A stretch of DNA of 64,000 bases from Vulcanimicrobiota bacterium (lineage in GTDB: Bacteria; Vulcanimicrobiota; Vulcanimicrobiia; Vulcanimicrobiales; Vulcanimicrobiaceae), in NCBI GenBank assembly GCA_027452165.1, contig DAIDGX010000019.1, positions 62,001 through 126,000 of the forward strand, read 5' to 3'. Below, piece after piece: positions 35,112 through 43,513 of the stretch; within the stretch, counting starts at the first letter, position 1; each line of letters opens with the position of its first letter. The position numbers were made by a program, and so were the translations under genes. Under the pieces are notes generated by a model, which was not told the DNA's origin, did no database searches, and saw nothing but the letters and a program-made list of their open reading frames with translations.

Positions 35112-36032
35112 GTGACACTAGTTTTGCCTATCCTGGTACGGGACGACGTGCGAGATGCCGTTGCGACCGGTCGTCCGGTCGTGGCGCTCGAAACGACGAT
35201 TCTCTCCCACGGGATGCCGTACCCGCACAATCTCGCGACCGCGCGCGACGTGGAACAGATCGTACGCGCGCACGGCGCCGTGCCCGCAACCATCGCCGTG
35301 CTCGACGGCGCGATCCGCGTCGGTTTGCAGGACGAAGAGCTCACGCGTCTTGCGACCGCCCAACACGTGCTGAAACTCAGTCGCGCCGATCTGGCGTACG
35401 CACTTGCCACGCGGCGTGACGGTGCGACGACTGTCGCCGCAACCATGCTGTGCGCGCATCTCGCGGGGATTGCGGTCTTTGCAACGGGCGGCATCGGCGG
35501 CGTGCATCGCGGTGCCGAGGACACGTTCGACGTCTCCGCCGATCTACACGAACTCGCGCGCACGCCGGTCGCCGTCATCTGCGCCGGCGCGAAGGCGGTG
35601 CTCGATCTTGCAAAAACGTTCGAGCTTTTGGAAACGCTCGGCGTGCCGGTTATCGCCTATGGAAGCGACGAACTCCCGGCGTTTTGGAGCCGCAGCAGCG
35701 GGCTTCCCGCACCGATGCGCTTTGACGACCCAACAAGCGTTGCGCGATTCATCCGCACCACGCGCGATTTGCGCCTGCCGTGCGGAACACTCGTTTCGCA
35801 ACCGATCCCACAACCCGACGAGATCGACCGCGCTACGATGAACGGTTATATCGAGCAAGCGCTCGATGACTCGGTGCGTGCTGGCATCACGGGGAAGGCC
35901 GTCACCCCGTGGCTGCTCGATCGGCTCTTCACGCTCAGTCACGGCCGCAGTCTCGACGCCAACATCGCCCTCGTCAAGAACAACGCCAAGCTTGCCGCGC
36001 AGATCGCCTGCGCGCTTGCGAGCGACACCTAA
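35112..36032 (+). CDS. psuG: Pseudouridine-5'-phosphate glycosidase
   Basis: 306 residues, normal length. It reversibly splits pseudouridine-5'-phosphate into uracil and ribose-5-phosphate. Signatures: VVALETTILSHGMPYPHNLATA, GAVPATIAVLDGAIRVGL, ATGGIGGVHRGAEDTFDVSADL, VICAGAKAVLDLAKT and LVKNNAKLAAQIA. The catalytic Glu (VVALET) and Lys are present. A kinase partner (psuK) is not seen here. GTG 35112 is chosen; TTG 35124 is possible. It is divergent from the cyclase and convergent with the secreted protein that follows. Confidence 0.94.
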   Translation: MTLVLPILVRDDVRDAVATGRPVVALETTILSHGMPYPHNLATARDVEQIVRAHGAVPATIAVLDGAIRVGLQDEELTRLATAQHVLKLSRADLAYALATRRDGATTVAATMLCAHLAGIAVFATGGIGGVHRGAEDTFDVSADLHELARTPVAVICAGAKAVLDLAKTFELLETLGVPVIAYGSDELPAFWSRSSGLPAPMRFDDPTSVARFIRTTRDLRLPCGTLVSQPIPQPDEIDRATMNGYIEQALDDSVRAGITGKAVTPWLLDRLFTLSHGRSLDANIALVKNNAKLAAQIACALASDT

Positions 36033-36046
36033 CGCGCGCAAACACG

Positions 36047-36949
36047 CTATTCGGGCGCGTCGTTGATGTGCTGCGCGTAGTCGTGCGGGTTGAAGTACCA
36101 CGCCGGCAAGGTGCGAGGAAAACTTACGTGCTTGAACCAGTAATCCACGATCTGCCCGTCGCCGCCGTACCCTCCGTACACCACGCCATGAATCGTCGTG
36201 ATGATCGGGATGCCTTCAAGCATGCTGAAGTTGACGGTGAAGAGCACCGGATAGACCGGGCCGTGCTGCACGAAAAGCTTGTCGGTGGCCACCAATTTCT
36301 TGAGCTCGAGGGTCTTGGCGTCCACCCAGAGTTGACGCAAACGATTGCGCTCGGGATCGCGCCGCGGCTGCAGCGTCAGATGGATCTCGTTGCCCTCGCG
36401 TTGCACGCTCGTCACGCGGTAGTCGAACTCGCCGCGTACGTGGATCACCGCGATCGTAGGCGGCATCGAGGCCTCCGGCGTCGGAATGAAGTTTGCCGGC
36501 AGCGGGTGCGCGGGCGCGGGTTCGAACACGTCGGCGGTCGGCGGTCCAGGGTCGGTATCCTGATTGAACATCGGACGCATGAACTCCAGGTACCCCTCGT
36601 CGCCAAGCTCGGTGACCTTGCGTTCGAGTGCCGCGTGATCGTAGGAACGATACCAAATGTGGTACGTGTAGCTATTCGCGTAATCCGGATAGCCGTAGTT
36701 GGTATTTTGCTTGCGTATGAGTGTGTACACCTCATACGGCGGCGGTGGACGGTGTGAGCGGAACTTGTTGCGAATCATCGCCAGCAGGTCGTCCGGTGAG
36801 GGCAGCGGCGTGGGCGTCCGCGTCGCCGCCAGGATTGCAGCCGTGCCGTCTTCTCGCGCGATCCGCGCCTGCGCCGGCCGGCTCGTTGCCAGCGCCAGGA
36901 TCACGCTCGCGCTTGCAAAGAGCGCTGCGAGCAGCCGAATTCGCACCAT
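36047..36949 (-). CDS. Secreted hypothetical protein
   Basis: About 300 residues. The N-terminal MVRIRLLAALFASASVILALATSRPAQA is a clear signal peptide with an AxA cleavage site. The mature part has a Pro-rich linker (TRTPTPLPSPDDLLAMIRNKF), then beta-rich sequence with many Tyr (YEVYTLIRKQNTNYGYPDYANSYTY, VVYGGYGGDGQIVDYWF). No family assigned; the layout resembles lipoprotein-carrier-like proteins and the protein at 20035. ATG 36949 has AAGGGA just upstream; an in-frame ATG at 36961 is the alternative. Confidence 0.72.
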   Translation of the reverse strand: MVRIRLLAALFASASVILALATSRPAQARIAREDGTAAILAATRTPTPLPSPDDLLAMIRNKFRSHRPPPPYEVYTLIRKQNTNYGYPDYANSYTYHIWYRSYDHAALERKVTELGDEGYLEFMRPMFNQDTDPGPPTADVFEPAPAHPLPANFIPTPEASMPPTIAVIHVRGEFDYRVTSVQREGNEIHLTLQPRRDPERNRLRQLWVDAKTLELKKLVATDKLFVQHGPVYPVLFTVNFSMLEGIPIITTIHGVVYGGYGGDGQIVDYWFKHVSFPRTLPAWYFNPHDYAQHINDAPE

Positions 36950-37083
36950 GGATCCCTTCATACGTCGTGTCGCTCAAGGCCCCCTGAGAAAACGAACACG
37001 CGTCCACCGCAGTTCGTGACGCCCATATCGATTAACCCAGGTCACCACCGCTCCCTGGTCTCCGCGCTCATCCGCGAGCGCTC

Positions 37084-37749
37084 ATGCAGCGTTCTCTCAA
37101 GCGTATGACACGCATCATCGCGCGCTTGACGATCGCAAGCCTGCTCATCTTCTCCTCGCTTACCGCCGTGGCCGCGGCCGCAACCGAGCACGTCGTGCTT
37201 GCCGGAGGCTGTTTTTGGGGCATGCAAGCGGTTTTCGAGTCGCTACGCGGCGTCACGCGCGTCGTCGCGGGTTATTCGGGCGGCAGCGCCGCGACCGCCC
37301 ACTACGAGATCGTCAGTACCGGCATGACCGGCCATGCCGAATCGGTCGATATCAGCTTCGATCCGGCCAAGATCAGTTTCGCGAACCTCTTGCGCGTCTA
37401 TTTCCTCGTCGCGCACGATCCAACCGAACTCGATCGTCAAGGCCCCGACGACGGCACGCAGTATCGCTCGGAGATCTTCTATACGAACAACGAACAGCGC
37501 GTACGGGCCCTGCGTATGATCGCCGCCCTCACGCGCAAACACCTTTTCTCCGCCCCGATCGTCACGCAACTCGCGCCGCTTCACGCTTTCTACCCTGCCG
37601 AGCGCTACCATCAGAACTTTCTCGTGAAGAACCCGAACAATCCGTACATCGTCTTCAACGATATCCCGAAGCTCAAGGCGCTTCGCGCGAAGTTCCCGCG
37701 ACTCACCCGCATGAGCGCTCCACCGATGCGCGTCGCTTTTGGCGGCTAA
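37084..37749 (+). CDS. msrA: Exported peptide methionine sulfoxide reductase A
   Basis: 221 residues: a signal peptide (IIARLTIASLLIFSSLTAVAAAA) followed by a full MsrA domain. The catalytic Cys is in AGGCFWGMQAVF; GYSGGSAATAHYEIVSTGMTGHAESV and DDGTQYRSEIFY are the substrate and dimethyl-sulfoxide-binding motifs, and AERYHQNFL is the terminal element. It repairs S-methionine sulfoxide in exported or envelope proteins. No MsrB or thioredoxin-like partner is adjacent. The stop overlaps that of the opposite CoA-transferase gene. Confidence 0.94.
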   Translation: MQRSLKRMTRIIARLTIASLLIFSSLTAVAAAATEHVVLAGGCFWGMQAVFESLRGVTRVVAGYSGGSAATAHYEIVSTGMTGHAESVDISFDPAKISFANLLRVYFLVAHDPTELDRQGPDDGTQYRSEIFYTNNEQRVRALRMIAALTRKHLFSAPIVTQLAPLHAFYPAERYHQNFLVKNPNNPYIVFNDIPKLKALRAKFPRLTRMSAPPMRVAFGG

Positions 37750-38588
37750 CGCACCGCCGCCATCGGAATATCGTGTTCTAATGCGAGGCGCTCCCACTCG
37801 GCGGCGCTTCGCTGAACGAACACGTCGCGCAACGATTCGTGGGTAAGATTCGCAACGCCGGTCAACTCTTGCAGGCGCGCGATGAACTGCGGTTCGAGCA
37901 CGCCTACGGCGATCCACGCATCCGACGTCGGGTAGATCGCGTAGGTCGCAAGCGCCCCTCCAAGCGAGCCGTCCTCGCGCGTGAGACCATACCGATAGGG
38001 CTCGGCAAAGGTTGCGGCGGCGTCGGTGATGCTGACGTTCACCCGCACGGAGCGCCCCGTCCGTTTGCGCAAGAGCAATGCGCCGAGCATCGCGCCCACC
38101 GCGCGCTCGGCCGCCGCCATGTCACCGACGAGCGTGCGCGGCATCAGCGGCGGCGCGATCATTCCCGCGCGTGCTTGGTAGGTTAGGTCGTGGCCCGCAC
38201 GATCGTCGTTCGGCGGTGCCTCACCGCTAATTGCGACGTGCACGAGACGAGGATAGCGTGTGTGCAGCGACTCCCACGTGAGTCCGATGCGTTCGAGCGT
38301 GCTCGCGCGTACCGACGTGAGCAGGCCGTCGGCCTCACCGAGCAAGGCATCGAGCGTCGAGAGCGCGCCGTGCGCGCGCAGATCCAAGCGCAACACCTCG
38401 ACGCCCGCGCACAGCGCGCGATACCATGCGGGCGACGCATGCTCCAGCGCGTCGCCGCGTAGCGGTTCGATCTTGGTTACACGCGCACCCAGAGCACGTA
38501 ACCGCGATGCGGCGAGTGGGCCGGGAATATTCGTGGCAAGCGCCACAACGTGCATTCCGTCGAGGGTACCTGCGAGGGCATCGAGCAT
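37746..38588 (-). CDS. Short CaiB/BaiF family III CoA-transferase
   Basis: 280 residues versus about 380-400 for the family. Seen: VVALATNIPGPLAASRLRALGARVTKIEPLRGD, a Rossmann-like N-terminus, then TLVGDMAAAERAVGAMLGALLLRKRTGRSVRVNVSITDAAA, which includes the GD-M segment and is the most conserved stretch. The protein ends where other members have roughly 100 more residues. It may be an alpha-methylacyl-CoA racemase or CoA-transferase variant, or a truncated gene. ATG 38588 is 18 bp after the upstream stop, without a clear ribosome-binding site. Confidence 0.8.
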   Translation of the reverse strand: MLDALAGTLDGMHVVALATNIPGPLAASRLRALGARVTKIEPLRGDALEHASPAWYRALCAGVEVLRLDLRAHGALSTLDALLGEADGLLTSVRASTLERIGLTWESLHTRYPRLVHVAISGEAPPNDDRAGHDLTYQARAGMIAPPLMPRTLVGDMAAAERAVGAMLGALLLRKRTGRSVRVNVSITDAAATFAEPYRYGLTREDGSLGGALATYAIYPTSDAWIAVGVLEPQFIARLQELTGVANLTHESLRDVFVQRSAAEWERLALEHDIPMAAVR

Positions 38589-38605
38589 GCTGCGGGGATT
38601 CGCCG

Positions 38606-39055
38606 TTACGCGCGTCGTTCGCTGCGTGCCAGATAGAGCGCAACCGGCACCATATAGAACACGATATGTGCAAGCAAGCCGCCCACAAACGCGGGTCCAA
38701 AGGGTGCGCCCGTCTTCAGGAGCAGCAAAAGTTGCATACCGGCATCGACGACGACGCCCCAGACGAGTGCGCCCAAGATCCAATTTTTGAGCTGTCCGAA
38801 GGATCCCCAGATCGCAGCGTACGCAATGGCCCACACGATCGACACGATGAAATGCACCAGAAAACCGAGCACCGCGTAGGCGGGGCTTGCAAAGGCACCC
38901 TTCCCCACGATGGTCGAGGCAACGTACTGCCAGATCGACACGGGCGACGTGTGCATCGCGAGCGAGAGGAATGCGTCGACCACCACACCGCCGAGGATGC
39001 CCGCCACCACGGCCGGCATCAGGTCGAGACGCTTGGATGAAGCCTGGGTTGTCAT
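38606..39055 (-). CDS. Four-helix integral membrane protein (YagU/DUF1440-like)
   Basis: 149 residues with four hydrophobic segments: AVVAGILGGVVVDAFLSLAM, AVLGFLVHFIVSIVWAIAYAAIW, WILGALVWGVVVDAGMQLLLLL and FVGGLLAHIVFYMVPVALYLA. The repeated G-x-V-V-D motif at the start of helices 1 and 3 suggests internal duplication. It resembles YagU/DUF1440 proteins, function unknown. ATG 39055 has GGAGG 6 nt upstream, a strong ribosome-binding site. It precedes the CoA-transferase gene by 18 bp. Confidence 0.72.
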   Translation of the reverse strand: MTTQASSKRLDLMPAVVAGILGGVVVDAFLSLAMHTSPVSIWQYVASTIVGKGAFASPAYAVLGFLVHFIVSIVWAIAYAAIWGSFGQLKNWILGALVWGVVVDAGMQLLLLLKTGAPFGPAFVGGLLAHIVFYMVPVALYLARSERRA

Positions 39056-39095
39056 GGGTAACCTCCGAACGTTTAACGCTTACTAGTAATTGCCA

Positions 39096-39112
39096 GCATA
39101 CCTATCGTATGC
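39096..39112. promoter_or_regulatory. Perfect dyad in the divergent promoter region
   Basis: GCATAC, five bases, then GTATGC: a perfect 6-bp inverted repeat between the minus-strand membrane-protein gene (start 39055) and the plus-strand deacetylase gene (start 39155). Size and position fit a repressor operator; the binding protein is unknown. Confidence 0.35.
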
Positions 39113-39154
39113 ATGTAGGTCAAGGCCTCCGGGACGCACAATCGTCGCGACGTC

Positions 39155-40099
39155 GTGCCGAAGCGTAAACCCTCGCGGCGTCGTGCCGCCCGCTCCTCCC
39201 AGTTGCTCGCCGCACTGCTGCTCGTGCTCGCCGCGCTCCTCGGCTGGCTCCTCTTGCGCCCTCTGCGTCACACCGTGCGGCCCGCGCGCCCGATGGCCAC
39301 CGCCACGCCCACGCAACCGCCCGTCGCGACGGCCGCGCCGACGGCCACGCCGGCCGCCTCACCGACGGCAAGCCCCACGCCGGCGGCATCGGCCGCGCCG
39401 AGCGCAAGCGCCGCGGTCGCGCCTACCGCACTTCCCGGCGGCCCCAAACTCGCGCTGATCATCGATGATTGCGGCCAATGGGTGCAGACGGAGCGCGGAT
39501 TCATCGCGCTGCCGATTCCGATCACGCTCGCAATTCTGCCCGACGTACATGCGACGTCGCTGATCATGCACGAAGCCGCTGCCGCGGGTAAGGGCATCAT
39601 GCTGCATCTTCCGATGGAGACGATCTCCGGCCTCAACCCTGGTCCCGGCAAGGTAACGACCGAGATGACCGATGCGCAGATCACGCACCAAGTCGAAGCG
39701 GATCTCGCGCAAGTTCCGCTTGCGCAAGGCGTCAACAATCACGAAGGCAGCAAAGCCACGGCCGATCCCCGCGTGATGCGCGACGTCGCGCGCGTGCTCG
39801 CCTCGCACGGGCACCTCTTCTTCATCGATTCACGAACGATCGCCACCACCGTTGCCGCCAAAGAGGCGGCGGCGGCCGGTATCCCGAGCGCATCGCGCAA
39901 CGTTTTTCTCGATAACAAAGAGACCGTTGCATACACCGAGGGGCAGCTTCGCGAGGCCGCTGCCATTGCAAAACGCACCGGTAGCGCGATCGCGATCGGT
40001 CACCCCAGGCCGAGCACGCTCGCCGCGGTCCGCGCGATGATCCCCAAGCTTCAGGCCGAGGGCATCACCTTCGTATTCGTCAAATCGCTCACGCGCTAG
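39155..40099 (+). CDS. Divergent polysaccharide deacetylase family protein (YibQ-like)
   Basis: 314 residues: basic N-terminus, one transmembrane anchor (about 17-36, LLAALLLVLAALLGWLLL), an Ala/Pro/Thr-rich linker of about 60 residues, then the YibQ/DUF610 domain. The domain shows LALIIDDCGQW (metal Asp pair), ITLAILPDVHATS, KGIMLHLPMETI, QGVNNHEGSKATAD and LFFIDSRTIA. The family belongs to the carbohydrate esterase 4 superfamily; substrates are unproved. GTG 39155. Its 3' end overlaps the convergent hxlR gene by 11 bp. Confidence 0.9.
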   Translation: MPKRKPSRRRAARSSQLLAALLLVLAALLGWLLLRPLRHTVRPARPMATATPTQPPVATAAPTATPAASPTASPTPAASAAPSASAAVAPTALPGGPKLALIIDDCGQWVQTERGFIALPIPITLAILPDVHATSLIMHEAAAAGKGIMLHLPMETISGLNPGPGKVTTEMTDAQITHQVEADLAQVPLAQGVNNHEGSKATADPRVMRDVARVLASHGHLFFIDSRTIATTVAAKEAAAAGIPSASRNVFLDNKETVAYTEGQLREAAAIAKRTGSAIAIGHPRPSTLAAVRAMIPKLQAEGITFVFVKSLTR

Positions 40100-40439
40100 C
40101 GGGCTCAGCCTCGATCCAACGCTCCGCCCACTGACCGATCGCGTCCATGGCGGCCTCGAGCTCCGCGCCCGCGCAGGTGAGTTCGTACACCACCTTCACG
40201 GGCGAACCCGGCTCGACGTGGCGCACGATCAAGCCCGCGCTCTCGAGCTCGCGCAGCCGCTCGGTGAGCAGGCGGTCGGAAATGCCGGGAATGAGCCCGA
40301 GCAGTTCGTTGAAGCGCCGCGGTCCGCCGAGCAGGACCTTGATCACGGCGCCGGTCCAACGGCGGCCGATGAGTTCCACGGCGCGGTGGAACCGCGGGCA
40401 GAGCCGTACGTCAAGATGCTGGGGAGTGGTCTGCTTCAT
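40089..40439 (-). CDS. HxlR family winged-helix transcriptional regulator
   Basis: 116 residues. Family signatures: CPRFHRAVELIGRRWTGAVIKVLLGGPRRFNELLGLIPGISDRLLTERLRELESAGLIVR, then VVYELTCAGAELEAAMDAIGQWAERW. The N-terminal Cys at about residue 14 is at the place used for redox sensing by YodB/HypR-type members. It is divergent from a beta-hydroxyacid-dehydrogenase-like gene, with two dyads between, so it probably controls itself and that gene. Confidence 0.92.
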   Translation of the reverse strand: MKQTTPQHLDVRLCPRFHRAVELIGRRWTGAVIKVLLGGPRRFNELLGLIPGISDRLLTERLRELESAGLIVRHVEPGSPVKVVYELTCAGAELEAAMDAIGQWAERWIEAEPASA

Positions 40440-40460
40440 ATCGATAGTCGTCCTATGCAG

Positions 40461-40492
40461 GGAACTCGTTCCTTAAACTTACCATAAGTAAG
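40461..40492. promoter_or_regulatory. Two dyads between hxlR and the divergent dehydrogenase gene
   Basis: GGAACTCGTTCC (40461-40472) is a perfect inverted repeat with a 2-nt centre, and CTTAC-CATAA-GTAAG (40478-40492) a perfect one with a 5-nt centre. They lie in the 137-bp divergent spacer and are likely HxlR-type operators. Confidence 0.45.
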
Positions 40493-40576
40493 CTTCGGCT
40501 GTAAACGCTGTCCTCCCGCTCCCGTGGCGCCGGCGAAGCGAAACCCGATGGCGCTTGGCCCCGTCATGGCTGCGGT

Positions 40577-41419
40577 ATGGAGATTCGCACCGTTGCCTTT
40601 TATGGAGCCGGACTGCTCGGCTCCGGGTTCGTCACGTCGCTGCGCCGTCAGGGGTACGGCGTACACGTTTGGAACCGCAGCCCAGAGAAAGCCTTCGCCC
40701 TCGAAGCTGTCGGGGCGCGCGCCTTTCGCGATGCGGCCGAAGCTGCGCAGGGCGCGCATATCGTCCACCTGTGCGTGCGCGACGACGATGCCGTGGATCG
40801 CATTCTCGATGCGGCGCTTCCCGGCATGCGCGACGGCATACCGATCGTCGATCACACGACGGTGCTGCCCCAAGGCGTCGTCGCCCGCGCCCAGCGCCTC
40901 GCAGCCGCGCATCATCCGTTTCTTCATGCGCCGGTCTTCATGGGTCCGCCGCAAGCGGAGAGCGCAACGGGAACGATGCTCGCGGCCGGGCCGCAAGAGC
41001 ACTTCCGCGCGCTCGAACGGCACCTCGCCCAGATGACCGGCAGGGTGATCTATCTCGGTGAACGCGCCGATCTTGCAGCCGTCTATAAACTCATGGGCAA
41101 CTTGCTGATTCTCGCGACGATCGGCGGCCTCTCCGATCTCTACAGCTTCGCACAAGCAAATGGGTTGAGCAAAACGGAAGCCTACAAACTCTTCGACTTC
41201 TACAGCCCCCAAGGTCAACTCGATGGGCGCGGCAAGAAGATGGCGCATGACGACTTTCACACCATGTGGAGCGTGGCGATGGCGCTCAAGGACGCAAACC
41301 TCATGCGCGATGGGGCTCCGGGTGCAGCGCTCAGCGTTGTCGATGCGGTGGTGGGCAAGCTCGAGACCGCGATCGCGCGCGGCGACGCGCAACTCGATCT
41401 CGGCGCGATCGCACGTTAG
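40577..41419 (+). CDS. NAD(P)-dependent beta-hydroxyacid dehydrogenase family oxidoreductase
   Basis: 280 residues. N-terminal Rossmann motif VAFYGAGLLGSGFVTSLRRQGYGVHVWNRSPEK, then HLCVRDDDAVDRIL and the substrate loop DHTTVLPQGV. FLHAPVFMGPPQAESATGTMLAAG is the glycine-rich active-site stretch, and the catalytic Lys is in AAVYKLMGNLLIL. The family includes 3-hydroxyisobutyrate and tartronate semialdehyde reductases and imine reductases. The usual substrate Ser motif (D-A-P-V-S-G-G) is HAPVFMGP here, so specificity is unclear. Likely regulated by the divergent HxlR protein. Confidence 0.88.
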   Translation: MEIRTVAFYGAGLLGSGFVTSLRRQGYGVHVWNRSPEKAFALEAVGARAFRDAAEAAQGAHIVHLCVRDDDAVDRILDAALPGMRDGIPIVDHTTVLPQGVVARAQRLAAAHHPFLHAPVFMGPPQAESATGTMLAAGPQEHFRALERHLAQMTGRVIYLGERADLAAVYKLMGNLLILATIGGLSDLYSFAQANGLSKTEAYKLFDFYSPQGQLDGRGKKMAHDDFHTMWSVAMALKDANLMRDGAPGAALSVVDAVVGKLETAIARGDAQLDLGAIAR

Positions 41420-41913
41420 CGTCGCGGTGACGTACTCGGCGCCTCATACGGGAGCGGCGTCCGGCGCGGCAACGGCGAGCCGGTCCACACCGGACGTGGG
41501 GTAGGCGGCACCGTGGGCGTAAACACGACGCGTGGCGCCAGTGTCGGCGCTCCCAGCGGATACGGCGTGGGCGATCCCATAACATGGGCTGGCGGCAGCG
41601 TCACTTCCAGCGTCCTGATCCGAGCCTCATAGCTCACGTACGCGCCAAGCGCCCGCATCACCGCGGCAAGGGGCACGTACACACGGTCTAGCGCACGCGT
41701 GGAATGCGGCAAAAGTCGCACGGTGACGCTACGGCCATCGCGACGGATGATCGCCACGCCGTGCGTCACGCGAACATGATCGGCAATCGCCGTTACAAAA
41801 GGCGCAAGCGGGCCCACGACGCGCCCGTCCCGAGCGAACGCACGATTGTATGCGGCAAGGCGGCGCCCGTCGATGCAGACGGTAATGGCCGGCGACGGAG
41901 GGTATGCGGTCAC
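41416..41913 (-). CDS. Copper amine oxidase N-terminal (stalk)-like domain protein
   Basis: 165 residues. Residues 8-105 match the copper-amine-oxidase N-terminal stalk domain: ITVCIDGRRLAAYNRAFARDGRVVGPLAPFVTAIA and RVYVPLAAVMRALGAYVSYEARIRTLEVTLP. The rest is a Pro-rich tail (SPTPYPLGAPTLAP...). These domains are normally extracellular, yet no signal peptide is visible from GTG 41913, so export or start is uncertain. It is divergent from the BrkB gene with 23 bp between starts. Confidence 0.68.
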   Translation of the reverse strand: MTAYPPSPAITVCIDGRRLAAYNRAFARDGRVVGPLAPFVTAIADHVRVTHGVAIIRRDGRSVTVRLLPHSTRALDRVYVPLAAVMRALGAYVSYEARIRTLEVTLPPAHVMGSPTPYPLGAPTLAPRVVFTPTVPPTPRPVWTGSPLPRRTPLPYEAPSTSPRR

Positions 41914-41936
41914 GTGTGCGCGATATACGGGTTGCG

Positions 41937-42797
41937 ATGTCGCGACTCATCTCGGCCCTGCGCGAGGCAGGGCTCCGCTTCTCTCGAGACGGCTGCGCCT
42001 TTCTGGCGCAGGCGGTTGCCTTCAACGCGATCTTCGCGCTCTTTCCATTGGCCGTCCTCATGCTCTCGGCCGCGTCGTACGTGTATCCCTCGGCACCGGC
42101 TCGCGTGCTCGCGCTCTTCGACAACATTAGCCCGACGCTGCATCAGTTCGTAGCCACGAACCTGGCCTCGTATATTTACGGCCGCGGCATCTCGAGCGTC
42201 ATCGCGCTCGTCGTGCTCGTGTGGTCGGGCAAGAACCTCTTCATGGGTCTCGCGTTCGCGCTCGACCGCGCGCTCGGCGTTCCGAAGGGACGCCCGTTCA
42301 TCCATAACGTCGCGCTCTCGATCGTGATGCTCCCCGCCATGTCGGTGCTCATCCTCGTTGCGGTCGCGTTGCCGGTGATTCTCTCGATCGTGATGTTCGT
42401 CGCCGACGTGCCCGATCGCCAAAACCTCACGCACCTCTCGGCGTACCTGGTCTCGATTCTGCTCGTCTTCGTCTCGTCGATGGTGCTCTACCACTTCTTG
42501 CCAAACCGGCGTGTGTCGTGGCAATTCTCCGTTCCGGGCGCCGCCGTCGTCGCGATCCTATGGCCGCTCGTGCAATATGCGTTTACGCAGTACACGCTCC
42601 ACGTAAACTTCACCGAGATCTACGGAGCGCTCTCCGTACCGCTCGCCCTGCTGCTCTGGTTTTACGTGCTGGGATCGACCTTCTTCTACGGGGCTGAGTT
42701 TTCAGCGGCGTGGGCCGCGCATAGCGGCCGCGACCGCATTCCGCTCGTCGTCGATGTGATCGAGCCCGACCCCAGTACCGCCGCTCTCGAACGATAG
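41937..42797 (+). CDS. YihY/BrkB family inner membrane protein
   Basis: 286 residues with six predicted membrane helices. Typical elements: FLAQAVAFNAIFALFPLAVLMLSAASYV at the first helix, ALVVLVWSGKNLFMGLAFALDRALGV, FLPNRRVSWQFSVPGAAVVAILWPLVQYAFTQY, and YGALSVPLALLLWFYVLGSTFFYGAEFSAAW at the end. Once called ribonuclease BN, the family has no proven enzymatic role and may be a transporter. ATG 41937; 7 bp before the hydrolase gene. Confidence 0.92.
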   Translation: MSRLISALREAGLRFSRDGCAFLAQAVAFNAIFALFPLAVLMLSAASYVYPSAPARVLALFDNISPTLHQFVATNLASYIYGRGISSVIALVVLVWSGKNLFMGLAFALDRALGVPKGRPFIHNVALSIVMLPAMSVLILVAVALPVILSIVMFVADVPDRQNLTHLSAYLVSILLVFVSSMVLYHFLPNRRVSWQFSVPGAAVVAILWPLVQYAFTQYTLHVNFTEIYGALSVPLALLLWFYVLGSTFFYGAEFSAAWAAHSGRDRIPLVVDVIEPDPSTAALER

Positions 42798-42804
42798 GAA
42801 CCCG

Positions 42805-43488
42805 ATGCCGATCCTCTGCTTCATCCACGGTGCCGGCTGCACCGCCGAGGTCTTCGCCGCGCAACGCGCGGCCTTTCCCGATGCGCTTGTGCTGACGCTT
42901 CCCGGTCATACGATCGCCGGTTCCCCGGACAGCATCGGCGCGTTTGCCGATGCCGTAGGCGCCGAACTCGATGCGCGCGGCGCGACCGACGTCGTACTCT
43001 GCGGAAGTTCGATGGGCGGCGCGATCGCACTCGAGCTCGCGCTCCGCAAACTTCCGCCGGTGCGCGGCGTGGTGCTGATCGGCTCGGGCGCGCGGCTGCG
43101 CGTGGCGCCCGCCATTTTTGAAGCGATCGAGCGCGACTTTCCGGCGGCCGCCCGCATGCTGGCAGGCTACTTTTTCGCCGAACCCTCGCAAGCGCTCATC
43201 GATGCCGCCGTGGCCACGATGCTCGCCGTCGGAGCCGAGCAAACGACGCGTGACTTCCACGCTTGCAACGCCTTCGACGTCACCGAGCGCCTGGGGGAGA
43301 TCGCGGTGCCACTGCTGGCCCTCGTCGGCGATCGCGACGTGATGATGCCGCCGAAGTTCTCGCAATTCGTGGCCGACCGGGTCTCCGGCGCCGAAGTGCG
43401 AATACTCGAAGGCGCGGGTCACCTCGCCATGCTCGAAGCCCCGGACGCAGCGAACGAAGCACTGCGCTCGTTCGTTACCCACTTGTAG
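42805..43488 (+). CDS. Alpha/beta hydrolase
   Basis: 227 residues. The fold starts with LCFIHGAGCTAEVF (oxyanion loop HGAG); the nucleophile Ser is in CGSSMGGAIALEL, the acid in LVGDRDVMMPP and the His in GAGHLAMLEAP. It is a complete catalytic triad for an esterase, lipase or related hydrolase; the substrate is unknown. It follows the BrkB gene by 7 bp and probably shares its transcript. Confidence 0.9.
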   Translation: MPILCFIHGAGCTAEVFAAQRAAFPDALVLTLPGHTIAGSPDSIGAFADAVGAELDARGATDVVLCGSSMGGAIALELALRKLPPVRGVVLIGSGARLRVAPAIFEAIERDFPAAARMLAGYFFAEPSQALIDAAVATMLAVGAEQTTRDFHACNAFDVTERLGEIAVPLLALVGDRDVMMPPKFSQFVADRVSGAEVRILEGAGHLAMLEAPDAANEALRSFVTHL

Positions 43489-43513
43489 TCACCCACCCGA
43501 AAAAAGGAGTGCC

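Noticed and set aside
40461-40472. GGAACTCGTTCC as a LexA box
   Set aside because: The centre is 2 bp instead of 4, so it does not fit the GAAC-N4-GTTC pattern; an HxlR operator is more likely.
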